The notes under the pieces: model-generated
Databases searched by the model: none
What the model saw: the letters and a program-made list of their open reading frames with translations, nothing else
What the model was told of the DNA's origin: nothing
Program-made: the position numbers and the translations under genes
Origin: Tsukamurella sputi
Lineage (GTDB): Bacteria > Actinomycetota > Actinomycetes > Mycobacteriales > Mycobacteriaceae
Direction of reading: 5' to 3'
Length of the DNA stretch: 64,000 nucleotides
Assembly: GCF_007858445.1 (NCBI RefSeq)
Contig: NZ_VIGV01000014.1
Span: forward strand, 25,186-89,185
Shown here: positions 48,294-55,557 of the stretch, piece after piece
Numbering within the stretch: the stretch's first letter is position 1
How the letters are laid out: every line of letters begins with the position of its first letter

Positions 48294-49328
48294 TCAGCGA
48301 CCCTTGCCGGCGGTCGCGCTGTACGCAGCAGCCTTGCTCTGCAGCGGGTACAGCACATCGGAGGCGGGGACACGGCGGCTGATCACGGCGTTGTCGGCGA
48401 ACAGGTCGATCACCGACTGCAGGTCGGCCTCGTCCTCGGCCGTCGGGTAGCGCGGCACGCCGACCACCCGGTCGGACGCGATGGCGCGGGCCAGTCGATC
48501 CCCGGTCACGGCGCGCGGTCCCGCCTGGTCGAAGACGTTCTGGAAGGCGGCCGGGTCCTTGCGCTGGCGCTCCTTGAGCCCCTGAAGCGCGGTGAGGAAG
48601 GCGGCGGCGACGTCCGGCCGGGCGTCCAGGACCGCGGTGCGGAAGGCGAGGATCGTGTGATCGCGCGAGTCGATGGACTCCTCGGTGGCGATCTCGACGC
48701 CGCCGCGCGCCCTGGCCTCCTCGTACGGGTCGTTGAAGGACGCCCAGGCGTCCACCTTGCCGGTGGAGAACGCCGCGGTCGCGTCGGACGGCTGCAGGGC
48801 CACCCGCTCGACCCGGTCGACGGGGATCTTGGCCTGCTGCAGCGCCTTCAGCGTGATGTAGTCGCCCTTGGCGGCGGCGTTCACGGCGACGCGCCTGCCG
48901 GGCAGGTCGGCGACCGAGCGGATGCCGGAGTCGGGCCGGACGATGATGCCGCTGCGGGTGCGGTCCTCGTTGTGCGCCACGGCGACGATGCGGACCGGCA
49001 CGTTCTTCGACAGTGCCCCGACCACCGGGCTGTACGCGCCCTCCGAGACATCGAGCTGGCCGGCGTTGAAGAGCTTGAGGTTGGCGCTGAACGCGGGCGG
49101 CGCTTCCACCCATTCGACGCGGGCGCCCAGCGGCTTGAGCGCGTCGTCGAAGACGTGGTCGCGCTTGCCGACGGCGAGCGCGCCGGCGTTCTGCGGGGCG
49201 GTGACCTTGAGGACGAAGTCGCCCGCGGCCGGTGCCGGGGACGAGCTGCCGCACGCGGTCGTCCCGACGGCCACGAGGGCGGCGATGCCGAGGGCGGTGG
49301 CGCCGGCGCGGAACCGGTTGGCGGTCAT
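48294..49328 (-). CDS. ABC transporter substrate-binding lipoprotein, SsuA-like
   Basis: 344 residues from ATG 49328 (AGGAGTTC upstream). The signal peptide ends VGTTAC, a slightly unusual lipobox, with Cys at about residue 26. The mature part is a SsuA/TauA-type solute-binding protein (PAFSANLKLFNAGQLDVSEG, DLPGRRVAVNAAAKGDY, AFSTGKVDAWASFNDPYEEA). It binds an organosulfur or related anion outside the membrane. It is the first gene of the operon, facing an IclR gene across a 172-bp region with a palindrome. Confidence 0.88.
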   Translation of the reverse strand: MTANRFRAGATALGIAALVAVGTTACGSSSPAPAAGDFVLKVTAPQNAGALAVGKRDHVFDDALKPLGARVEWVEAPPAFSANLKLFNAGQLDVSEGAYSPVVGALSKNVPVRIVAVAHNEDRTRSGIIVRPDSGIRSVADLPGRRVAVNAAAKGDYITLKALQQAKIPVDRVERVALQPSDATAAFSTGKVDAWASFNDPYEEARARGGVEIATEESIDSRDHTILAFRTAVLDARPDVAAAFLTALQGLKERQRKDPAAFQNVFDQAGPRAVTGDRLARAIASDRVVGVPRYPTAEDEADLQSVIDLFADNAVISRRVPASDVLYPLQSKAAAYSATAGKGR

Positions 49329-49403
49329 GGTCGAACTCCTCACGAAGGGGAATGGATGACTGGTGAATCTAGGCCGCGCCGGCCGCCGCGCGTAGACATT
49401 GCC

Positions 49404-49418
49404 TTCCGATGATCGGAA
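49404..49418. promoter_or_regulatory. Palindromic site in the divergent IclR/operon promoter
   Basis: TTCCGAT-G-ATCGGAA is a perfect 7-bp inverted repeat around one base. Just to its right, GGGAAC-AA-GTTTCCC (about 49445-49459) is a second, nearly perfect dyad. Both lie between divergent starts at 49328 and 49501, as expected for IclR operators. A TTGACA occurs at 49422-49427. Confidence 0.55.
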
Positions 49419-49488
49419 TGTTTGACACCGATTTCCCGCGCGAGGGGAACAAGTTTCCCGCTCTATGGAAAATGCGGTGGGAGGCCGC

Positions 49489-49494
49489 TAGGGT
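49489..49494 (+). promoter_or_regulatory. -10 box of the IclR gene
   Basis: TAGGGT fits TANNNT and ends six bases before GTG 49501, consistent with a leaderless message. The palindromes lie upstream of it. Confidence 0.4.
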
Positions 49495-49500
49495 GGCGGC

Positions 49501-50235
49501 GTGGAGAATTCAGGGGTGCAGACCGTCGCGCGGGCGTTCGAGATCCTCGGCTGCTTCCGCGACGGCGACGCGCTGGGCGTCTCGGAGGTCGCGCGCCGGT
49601 GCGGCCTCGCGGTGAGCACCACCCACCGCCTGATGGGCAGCCTCGTCGCCGCCGGCTTCCTCGACAAGGACGGCAGCCGGTACCGCGTGGGGGGCGCGCT
49701 CACCGAGTTCGGGCAGCTGGCGCACCGGCAGTACGGGGCCTACCGCGCGGAGCCGCATCTCGAGTTGCTCGCCACGACGGTGGGAGCGAACGCGTCGATC
49801 GCGATCCGACAGGCGGGGGACGCGGTCCTGGTGGCTACCAGCCGCTGGCGCGAGGCGGACGGCGATCGGCTGCAGGGCATCCGGCTTCCCGTGCACGCCA
49901 GCGCTCTGGGCAAGGCGCTGCTCGTCTGGGGCGAGACCACGGAAGACCTCATCGACCTGCTGCCGTACGAGGGTGGCACGGATCGTTCGGTGACCGGCCC
50001 CGACGAGCTCGCGGCCGAACTGGACCGGACCAGGAGGCGGGGCTACGCCTTCAACGACGAGGAATTGGACGTGGGCTTCCGCACCATCGGGCTGCCGGTC
50101 CTGCGTCCCGACGGGACCTGTCGATTCGCTCTCGGTCTGCGCGGCCCGGTGGCGCTGATGACACCCGAGCGCGTGCCGATGTACGTCGAACTCGCGCGGT
50201 CGACGGCGCGCGACATCGCCGACGCGCTCGCCTGA
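49501..50235 (+). CDS. IclR-family transcription regulator
   Basis: 244 residues from GTG 49501 (GTG 49516 is possible). The N-terminal winged helix-turn-helix is at about residues 5-65 (TVARAFEILGCFRD, LGVSEVARRCGLAVSTTHRL). The C-terminal effector-binding domain includes HASALGKALLVWG and GYAFNDEELDVGFRTIGLPV. It is divergent from the sulfur-compound operon and almost certainly controls it and itself, with an organic acid or sulfonate as effector; the effector is inferred, not seen. Confidence 0.88.
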   Translation: MENSGVQTVARAFEILGCFRDGDALGVSEVARRCGLAVSTTHRLMGSLVAAGFLDKDGSRYRVGGALTEFGQLAHRQYGAYRAEPHLELLATTVGANASIAIRQAGDAVLVATSRWREADGDRLQGIRLPVHASALGKALLVWGETTEDLIDLLPYEGGTDRSVTGPDELAAELDRTRRRGYAFNDEELDVGFRTIGLPVLRPDGTCRFALGLRGPVALMTPERVPMYVELARSTARDIADALA

Positions 50236-50383
50236 ACAGCGTGCTCCGGGGCGGTCACCGGACCGTGATAGCCGCCGGGCCGCCGGGTATCGTTGCAGTC
50301 ACCGTGACGTGACCAGGTGAGCAGCGCATACCAGCGGATATCGCCAGCCGGCATTGCCGCAGACATTTCTTGGAGTAACAGCT

Positions 50384-51769
50384 ATGACGAACACGCTGCC
50401 CGACGGCCGGGCCATCGACGACGCGATCGCCGCCGGGGCCCGCGCCTACGAGCTCGACCGCGCACATGTCTTCCATTCGTGGTCGGCCCAGGCGCAGATC
50501 ACCCCGATGACGATCCTCGCCTCCGAGGGCTCGTACGTGTGGGACGGCGAGGGGCGCAAGCTTCTCGATTTCAGCTCGCAGATGGTCAACACCAACATCG
50601 GCCACCAGCACCCGAAGGTCGTCGCGGCCATCGCGGAGCAGGCCGCGAAGATCTGCACCATCGCGCCCCAGCACGTCAACGAGTCCCGCAGCGAGGCCGC
50701 ACGGCTCATCGCCGAGCGCACCCCGGGCGACCTGGACAAGGTCTTCTTCACCAACGGCGGCGCCGATGCCGTGGAGCACGCCATCCGCATGGCCCGCGTG
50801 CACACCGGGCGCCGCAAGGTGCTCAGCCGCTACCGCAGCTACCACGGCGGCACCGAGCTGGCGATCAACGTCACCGGCGACACCCGCCGCTTCGCGAGCG
50901 ACTTCGGCGGCGAGTCCGTCGCCCACTTCGACGGTCCGTTCCTCTACCGGTCGTCCTTCTACGCGGAGACCGAGGAGCAGGAGTCGCAGCGCGCGCTCGA
51001 GCACCTGGAGCGCACCATCGTGCTCGAGGGCCCGGCGACCATCGCCGCGATCATCCTCGAGGCGATCCCCGGCACGCCCGGCATCATGGTCCCGCCGCCC
51101 GGTTACATGGCCGGCGTCCGCGAGCTGTGCACCAAGTACGGGATCGTCATGATCGCCGACGAGGTCATGTCCGGCTTCGGCCGCACGGGCAAGTGGTTCG
51201 CGATCGAGCACGGCGCCACCGCCGCCGGCCCCGTCGTGCCCGACCTGCTCACCTTCGCCAAGGGCGTCAACAGCGGCTACGTGCCCCTCGGCGGTGTGGC
51301 CATCGGCGCCGAGATCGCCGCGACCTTCGCCGACAAGCCCTACCCGGGCGGCCTGACCTACTCGGGCCACCCGCTGGCCACAGCCTCGGCGGTCGCGACG
51401 ATAGGCGCCATGGCCGAGGAGGGCATGGTCGAGAACGCCGCGACGATTGGCGACGAGATCATCCGCCCCACGCTCGAGGAGTTCAAGGCCAAGCACCCGT
51501 CCGTCGGCGACGTGCGCGGTGAGGGCGTCTTCTTCGCCATCGAGCTGGTGCGCGACAAGGAGACCCGCGAGCCGCTCGCGCCCTACGGTGGCAGCAGCCC
51601 CGCGATGAACGAGACCGTCGCCGCCCTGAAGAAGGGCGGCCTGTTGCCCTTCGCCAACTACAACCGCATCCACGTCGTGCCGCCGTGCAACGTCTCCGCC
51701 GAGGAGGCCCGTGAGGGTCTCGCGATCATCGACGAGGCGCTGAACGTCGCGGACGCGCACACCGTCTGA
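50384..51769 (+). CDS. Class III PLP-dependent aminotransferase (omega-amino acid type)
   Basis: 461 residues from ATG 50384 (GGAG upstream). The PLP lysine is in LLTFAKGVNSGYVPLGG. The earlier FTNGGADAVEHAIRMAR and IADEVMSGFGRTGKWF complete the fold-type I picture. The group transfers amino groups from omega-amino acids, putrescine, GABA or taurine to pyruvate or 2-oxoglutarate. It lies beside the sulfur operon, so a taurine- or hypotaurine-like substrate is possible, but sulfoacetaldehyde acetyltransferase is absent, so this is only a suggestion. Followed by an SRPBCC gene 24 bases downstream. Confidence 0.82.
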   Translation: MTNTLPDGRAIDDAIAAGARAYELDRAHVFHSWSAQAQITPMTILASEGSYVWDGEGRKLLDFSSQMVNTNIGHQHPKVVAAIAEQAAKICTIAPQHVNESRSEAARLIAERTPGDLDKVFFTNGGADAVEHAIRMARVHTGRRKVLSRYRSYHGGTELAINVTGDTRRFASDFGGESVAHFDGPFLYRSSFYAETEEQESQRALEHLERTIVLEGPATIAAIILEAIPGTPGIMVPPPGYMAGVRELCTKYGIVMIADEVMSGFGRTGKWFAIEHGATAAGPVVPDLLTFAKGVNSGYVPLGGVAIGAEIAATFADKPYPGGLTYSGHPLATASAVATIGAMAEEGMVENAATIGDEIIRPTLEEFKAKHPSVGDVRGEGVFFAIELVRDKETREPLAPYGGSSPAMNETVAALKKGGLLPFANYNRIHVVPPCNVSAEEAREGLAIIDEALNVADAHTV

Positions 51770-51793
51770 CCCGCAAGAACCCAGGAGCCCGAC

Positions 51794-52285
51794 ATGCCCG
51801 CTCTCAAGCCCGTCCTCTCCGCCGAACTGCAGGCCGGGCGTCCCGGTGTGTACGAGTTCTCGGTGCGCTCCGCGCGCCCCGTCGACTGGGTGTGGGGTGA
51901 GCTGACCTCGGACCGTCCCCTGCACTGGTGCAAGGGGATCCGGAAGATCGAGTGGACCAGCCCGCGGCCCTTCGCCGCCGGCTCGACCCGCCGGGTGCAC
52001 CTCGGCCCGGGCATCAGCGCCGACGAGATCTTCTACTCCTGGGAGGAGTCGGAGACGCTGTGCGAGAAGGCCTTCTACGTGCAGTCCGCCACCGCTCCCG
52101 GCCTGGCGCGGATGGCGGAGAAGTACCGCGTCGAGGCGCACCCCGACGGCGGCTCGGTCTTCACCTGGACCCTGCTCATCGAGCCGATCGGCGGTGACCG
52201 GGTGATCGGCCTGAGCGCCCTTCCCGCCGGCCTGATCGTCAAGTGGCTGCAGCGCGACACCGAGCGCTACCTCGGCTCGGCGTAG
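51794..52285 (+). CDS. SRPBCC-fold protein
   Basis: 163 residues from ATG 51794 with ribosome site CCAGGAG, 24 bases after the aminotransferase stop. The fold has a hydrophobic cavity for lipids or polyketides (START/Bet v1 type), with the shape VYEFSVRSARPVDWVWGEL followed by alternating beta strands and a long C-terminal helix ending LIVKWLQRDTERYLGSA. No catalytic residues can be assigned. Co-transcription with the aminotransferase gene is likely, so a ligand or enzyme role in the same pathway is possible. Confidence 0.75.
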   Translation: MPALKPVLSAELQAGRPGVYEFSVRSARPVDWVWGELTSDRPLHWCKGIRKIEWTSPRPFAAGSTRRVHLGPGISADEIFYSWEESETLCEKAFYVQSATAPGLARMAEKYRVEAHPDGGSVFTWTLLIEPIGGDRVIGLSALPAGLIVKWLQRDTERYLGSA

Positions 52286-52297
52286 ATACCGGCATCG

Positions 52298-52332
52298 GAA
52301 TCCGCATGATCTGAATCAGATCATGCGGATTC
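52298..52332 (+). terminator. Strong terminator hairpin after the SRPBCC gene
   Basis: GAATCCGCATGATCTG and its exact complement make a 16-bp perfect stem around a 3-base loop. It begins 13 bases after the stop at 52285. This is the longest perfect hairpin noticed in the window. Confidence 0.65.
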
Positions 52333-52341
52333 TGCATTCCG

Positions 52342-52446
52342 CGCCTGGAGACCGATCTGCAGGTGCAGGCCGACCTTGCGGAACGCGGCGTGATCGACGC
52401 CGACGAACGCGCCGCCGCGCGGGCGAAGATCCTCACCGAGGGTTAG
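52342..52446 (+). pseudogene. Remnant of a gene end with a SHOCT-like tail
   Basis: Thirty-four codons ending at TAG 52446 read like the end of a real protein (VQADLAERGVIDADERAAAR), with the short helical form of a SHOCT domain (two short helices around a turn). There is no ordinary start codon in frame and a terminator hairpin lies immediately upstream, so it appears to be the leftover 3' end of a lost gene. Its stop overlaps the stop of the phosphorylase on the other strand. Confidence 0.45.
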
Positions 52447-53222
52447 ATCCGGACCGGGTCCAGTCCCGCCGGCAGATCGTGGTCGCCCGCGGCGCAGTCG
52501 CAGGGCGCGGCGGGGTCGGTCGCGGCGATGGTCTCCGTGAGCACGTCGGTCAGCCGCGGAAGGTTGCGGGAGAACTCGGCCAGCACGTCCTCGGTGCGCA
52601 CACCCGTGCCGGCCTCGATGCCCGCATCCAGGTCGGTGACCAGCGCGATCGACGCGTAGCAGAGCTTCAGCTCGCGGGCCAGCGCCGCCTCCGGCAGGCC
52701 GGTCATGTTCACCAGATCCCAGCCCTGCGCCGCGTACCAGCGGCTCTCGGCGCGGGTCGAGAAGCGCGGTCCCTCGATGACGACCATGGTCGACGAGGCA
52801 CGGTCCACGTGCGGCGCCGCGGCCGCCCGCAGCGTGGGGCAGTAGGGATCGGCGAAGCTCACGTGCACGCCGCCGCCGTCGAAATAGGTCGACGCCCGGC
52901 CGCTCGTCCGGTCGACGAGCTGTTCCGGGATCGCGATCGTGCCGGGCCCCGCGGCAGGATCCAGGCTCCCGACGGCGCACGGCGCCAGCACTTTCCGCAC
53001 CCCGAGGCTGCGCAGTGCCCAGAGGTTGGCCCGATACGGCACCGTGTGCGGCGAGAACTCGTGGCCGCGGCCGTGCCGGGGGAGGAAGGCGACCTCGCGC
53101 CCGGCGACCTCGCCGACGGTGATCGGCGCGCTCGGCCGTCCGTACGGAGTGTCGACGATGCGCTGCCGGCTCCCGCCCGGCAGGAACCGGTACAGACCGG
53201 TCCCGCCGATGACGCCGATCAC
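52443..53222 (-). CDS. mtnP: S-methyl-5'-thioadenosine phosphorylase
   Basis: 259 residues from GTG 53222, which overlaps the previous stop as GTGA. The PNP/MTAP family pattern is seen: IGVIGGTGLY (phosphate site), RHGRGHEFSPHTVPYRANL, VIEGPRFSTRAE, NMTGLPEAAL and ALVTDLDAG (substrate-selecting region). It splits methylthioadenosine into adenine and methylthioribose-1-phosphate in methionine salvage. The M. tuberculosis relative (Rv0535) is of this group. The Cys/Asp tail (CDCAAGDHD) is not part of the usual core. In an operon after a small PH/GRAM-like gene. Confidence 0.85.
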   Translation of the reverse strand: MIGVIGGTGLYRFLPGGSRQRIVDTPYGRPSAPITVGEVAGREVAFLPRHGRGHEFSPHTVPYRANLWALRSLGVRKVLAPCAVGSLDPAAGPGTIAIPEQLVDRTSGRASTYFDGGGVHVSFADPYCPTLRAAAAPHVDRASSTMVVIEGPRFSTRAESRWYAAQGWDLVNMTGLPEAALARELKLCYASIALVTDLDAGIEAGTGVRTEDVLAEFSRNLPRLTDVLTETIAATDPAAPCDCAAGDHDLPAGLDPVRI

Positions 53223-53542
53223 GCGCCGGCCCCGAGGCGGCTGCGGACTGCCTCCGCGACCTCGTCGGGCCTGCCCACCTCGAAGAACTGCTCCGAGCCG
53301 TCGCCGAGGGTGACGCACAGGCGCCGTCGGGTCCGCTTGAACAGCCCGACCACGTCCTCGACGATTCCTGCGCCCGCGACGTGCTTGAGCTGGACCGCGA
53401 AGGGCGTGCCGTCGACCTTCGCGGCGAGACCCGCCGGACGGAACCGCAGGTGGGTTTCGGTCAGCTCGAGGTGGCCGCGAACGGCGCCGGAGCGCTTGCC
53501 GATACTGAGGAGACGGGCCGCCGGCCAGCTGAGATCACTCAC
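53219..53542 (-). CDS. Small GRAM/PH-like protein of unknown function
   Basis: 107 residues from GTG 53542. It consists of beta-strand-rich segments (RSGAVRGHLELTETHLRF, KVDGTPFAVQLKHVAGAGIV, RLCVTLGDGSEQFFEV) followed by a C-terminal helix. This is the pattern of a bacterial GRAM/PH-like domain. The stop overlaps the phosphorylase start (GTGA), so the two are co-translated. No catalytic site. A link to methylthioadenosine salvage is suggested only by the operon. Confidence 0.6.
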   Translation of the reverse strand: MSDLSWPAARLLSIGKRSGAVRGHLELTETHLRFRPAGLAAKVDGTPFAVQLKHVAGAGIVEDVVGLFKRTRRRLCVTLGDGSEQFFEVGRPDEVAEAVRSRLGAGA

Positions 53543-53620
53543 GCTGCCACAATAGGTCGATTCGGTCAGGGGGTTCGCGGTAGCATCGGCTATCCGTTTT
53601 CCTAAGGGTGGGGGTTCAAG

Positions 53621-53989
53621 ATGCCGTACTTCGGTGCGATCGTGATGCTGCTGTGGGTGGCCGCACTCATCGACGTGATCGTCTCGGACGAGTACCGGGT
53701 GCGCCACCTGCCCAAGGGCGGGTGGCTGATCATCGTCATCCTGATCCCGCTGGCGGGGTCGTTGATCTGGTTCCTGCTGGGGCGGCCCGTCGGCGCCGTC
53801 TCGAACGGCGGACCGTCGCGCACCACGGGCTTCCCCGAATACGAGCGCCCCGGCCGGCACATCGCCCAGTACCCGGACGACGATGACGAGTTCCTCCGGC
53901 AGTGCCGCGAGCGCGCCGAACAGCAGCGCCGCCGCGCCAAGGAGCTCGACGCCCGCAATCCGTCCGAGAACCCCGAGGACAAGGACTGA
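53621..53989 (+). CDS. PLDc_N domain small membrane protein
   Basis: 122 residues from ATG 53621. Two membrane helices (about residues 3-22 and 32-50) with the PLD-nuclease N-terminal pattern VSDEYRVRHLPKGGWLIIVI and IPLAGSLIWFLLGRP. A hydrophilic, acidic and arginine-rich tail follows from about 60 onward. The family is the short N-terminal part of cardiolipin-synthase-like proteins and occurs alone in actinobacteria. The gene overlaps the following frame. Function is not known. Confidence 0.8.
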   Translation: MPYFGAIVMLLWVAALIDVIVSDEYRVRHLPKGGWLIIVILIPLAGSLIWFLLGRPVGAVSNGGPSRTTGFPEYERPGRHIAQYPDDDDEFLRQCRERAEQQRRRAKELDARNPSENPEDKD

Positions 53990-54876
53990 ACGCCGGGCCG
54001 CCGCGGGGGCTGGGCAGCATCTACCGGTCCTCCCTCGCGGTCCTGCGGGCCAACCCGGGACCCACCGTCGGGATCGTGGCGGTCCTCATCTCCGTCATCG
54101 CGGTGCTCGGTGTGCTCGCCCGGTTGCCGCTGATCAACGACCCGCGCTGGGCGCCGGCCGCGGACCGAGACATCCGGCAGGTACTCGTGACGCTCGGCTT
54201 CTACCCGGCGGGGACGATCCTGGTCACGCTGGTCTGGATGCTGGTCAGCGTCGCGGTGACCGCCACCGGCACCGTCGCGGCGCACCGCTATCTCGCCGGC
54301 GAGCGGACGTCGCTGCGCGCCGCCTGGCGCCGCGCCAGGCCGCGGCTCATCGCCGCGCTCGGACTGGGACTCCTCGACGCGGTGGTGGTGGTCGTGCCGG
54401 TCGTTCTCGCGGCCGCGGCGTCCATCGCGCTCGCCGTGCGCTCCGGTCCCGAGGTCGCGCGACAGACGACGACGGCGCTGTTCGTGCTCGCCGCGCTCGT
54501 CGTGGTCGCGGCACTGCCGACGCTCGCGATCGCCGGGCCCATGCTGGTGATCGAGAAGCTGCGGCCCGTCGACGCGCTGTGGAGCGCGTTCGCGCTGCAG
54601 CGGCGCGGCTACTGGCGCCTGCTCGGCCGGGTGATCTGCACGTACGTCCTGGTCAGTGTGGTCTCGACCATCGTCGGGCTTCCGTTCACCATCGCGTCGA
54701 TCGCCTCGCGACCCGACGCGGACGTGGCCTCGCAGACCCTCGAGAGTCTCCTGTTCGGGAACGTCGGCTGGGTCGTCGGGCAGGTCGCGGTACTGCCCTT
54801 CCTCATCGTCACCAATGCGCTGCTGTACGCCGACCAGAAGGTGCGGAGCGAGACGGTCGAGCCGGTCGATGCCTGA
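53902..54876 (+). CDS. Polytopic membrane protein, GDPD-membrane-domain-like, start uncertain
   Basis: The frame from ATG 53902 gives 324 residues, but the first 28 are encoded inside the previous gene and look like read-through; a CTG at 53986 that overlaps the previous stop would give about 296. Six or seven membrane helices follow, with the segment SLAVLRANPGPTVGIVAVLI at the start. The overall form resembles membrane domains beside glycerophosphodiester phosphodiesterases. Role unknown. Likely translationally coupled to the PLDc_N gene. Confidence 0.6.
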   Translation: MPRARRTAAPPRQGARRPQSVREPRGQGLNAGPPRGLGSIYRSSLAVLRANPGPTVGIVAVLISVIAVLGVLARLPLINDPRWAPAADRDIRQVLVTLGFYPAGTILVTLVWMLVSVAVTATGTVAAHRYLAGERTSLRAAWRRARPRLIAALGLGLLDAVVVVVPVVLAAAASIALAVRSGPEVARQTTTALFVLAALVVVAALPTLAIAGPMLVIEKLRPVDALWSAFALQRRGYWRLLGRVICTYVLVSVVSTIVGLPFTIASIASRPDADVASQTLESLLFGNVGWVVGQVAVLPFLIVTNALLYADQKVRSETVEPVDA

Positions 54877-54988
54877 CGCCGCGGTGGTCGGAGTCAGCTG
54901 ATCCGCCGCTTGACCTCAACGATGGTTCAGTTCCTAGCCTGATCCTGCGGCGGGACGTCGCGTCCACCCCGAGTTGAGGAGCATGTGC

Positions 54989-55342
54989 ATGGCGGAGTAT
55001 TTGGCGGTCTTTCGGAGCCACAGGGATACGTTCGACACCTTGTCGACCGAGGAGGTTCAGGGGTTCAACCGCAGGTGGGAGGAACTCTGGGCCGAGGGTC
55101 GGCGGGATGGTTGGCTGCTCGATGCGAGCGGTGCGCTGCAGACCGACGGTCGAGTGATCCACGCCGACGGGCGGGTCACGGCTGGTCCGCTGGTCGACGA
55201 GGGAGACGTGGTACGCGGTTACCTCAAGATCGCCGCGGGATCGCTCGACGCCGCGGTCGAGCACGCCAAGGGCGCTCCGGTGCTGTTGCACGGCGGGCGG
55301 GTCGAGGTGCGTCCGTTCTTCGACGGGCACCCGGGCGAGTAG
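54989..55342 (+). CDS. YCII-like small protein
   Basis: 117 residues from ATG 54989. ATG 54983 and TTG 54974 are in frame; 54989 fits best with AGGAG seven bases upstream. It has the YciI ferredoxin-like fold form: AEYLAVFRSHRDTFDTLS at the start, HADGRVTAGPLVDEGDVVRG in the middle, and a closing VEVRPFF. YciI proteins are small cytoplasmic enzymes or ligand binders of uncertain activity. A bidirectional hairpin follows. Confidence 0.65.
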   Translation: MAEYLAVFRSHRDTFDTLSTEEVQGFNRRWEELWAEGRRDGWLLDASGALQTDGRVIHADGRVTAGPLVDEGDVVRGYLKIAAGSLDAAVEHAKGAPVLLHGGRVEVRPFFDGHPGE

Positions 55343-55376
55343 TCACCGACGGCGCGGAACGCCTTGTGAAAACACG

Positions 55377-55403
55377 AAATCCCCCTGCTGCGCAGGGGGA
55401 TTT
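55377..55403. terminator. Bidirectional terminator shared by the YCII gene and tRNA-Gly
   Basis: AAATCCCCCTG and CAGGGGGATTT form an 11-bp stem around CTGCG. The A run on one side and T run on the other let it work for both the YCII transcript (+) and the tRNA transcript (-). Confidence 0.75.
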
Positions 55404-55407
55404 CGTA

Positions 55408-55481
55408 TGGAGCCGATGACGGGAATCGAACCCGCGCTACCTGCTTGGGAAGCAGGAGTTCTACCATTGAACTACATCGGC
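55408..55481 (-). tRNA. tRNA-Gly, anticodon CCC
   Basis: The minus strand gives a complete cloverleaf: acceptor GCCGATG/CATCGGC, D-arm GTTC/GAAC, anticodon stem CCTGC/GCAGG with loop TTCCCAA (anticodon CCC, reads GGG), and T-loop TTCGATT. The CCA end is encoded at 55410-55408. The terminator at 55377-55403 follows directly. Confidence 0.93.
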
Positions 55482-55557
55482 AGCAGCGGCACCGTCGGAC
55501 GACGGAGCCGCGCGTAACGGCAACATTAGCACGCGCACCGTCGGGCCCGAGGACGGG

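Noticed and set aside
41744-49328. Interpretation as a dibenzothiophene dsz operon
   Set aside because: There is no DszC-type monooxygenase, the LLM enzymes look closer to SsuD than to DszA, and an importer is included; only the desulfinase is DszB-like.
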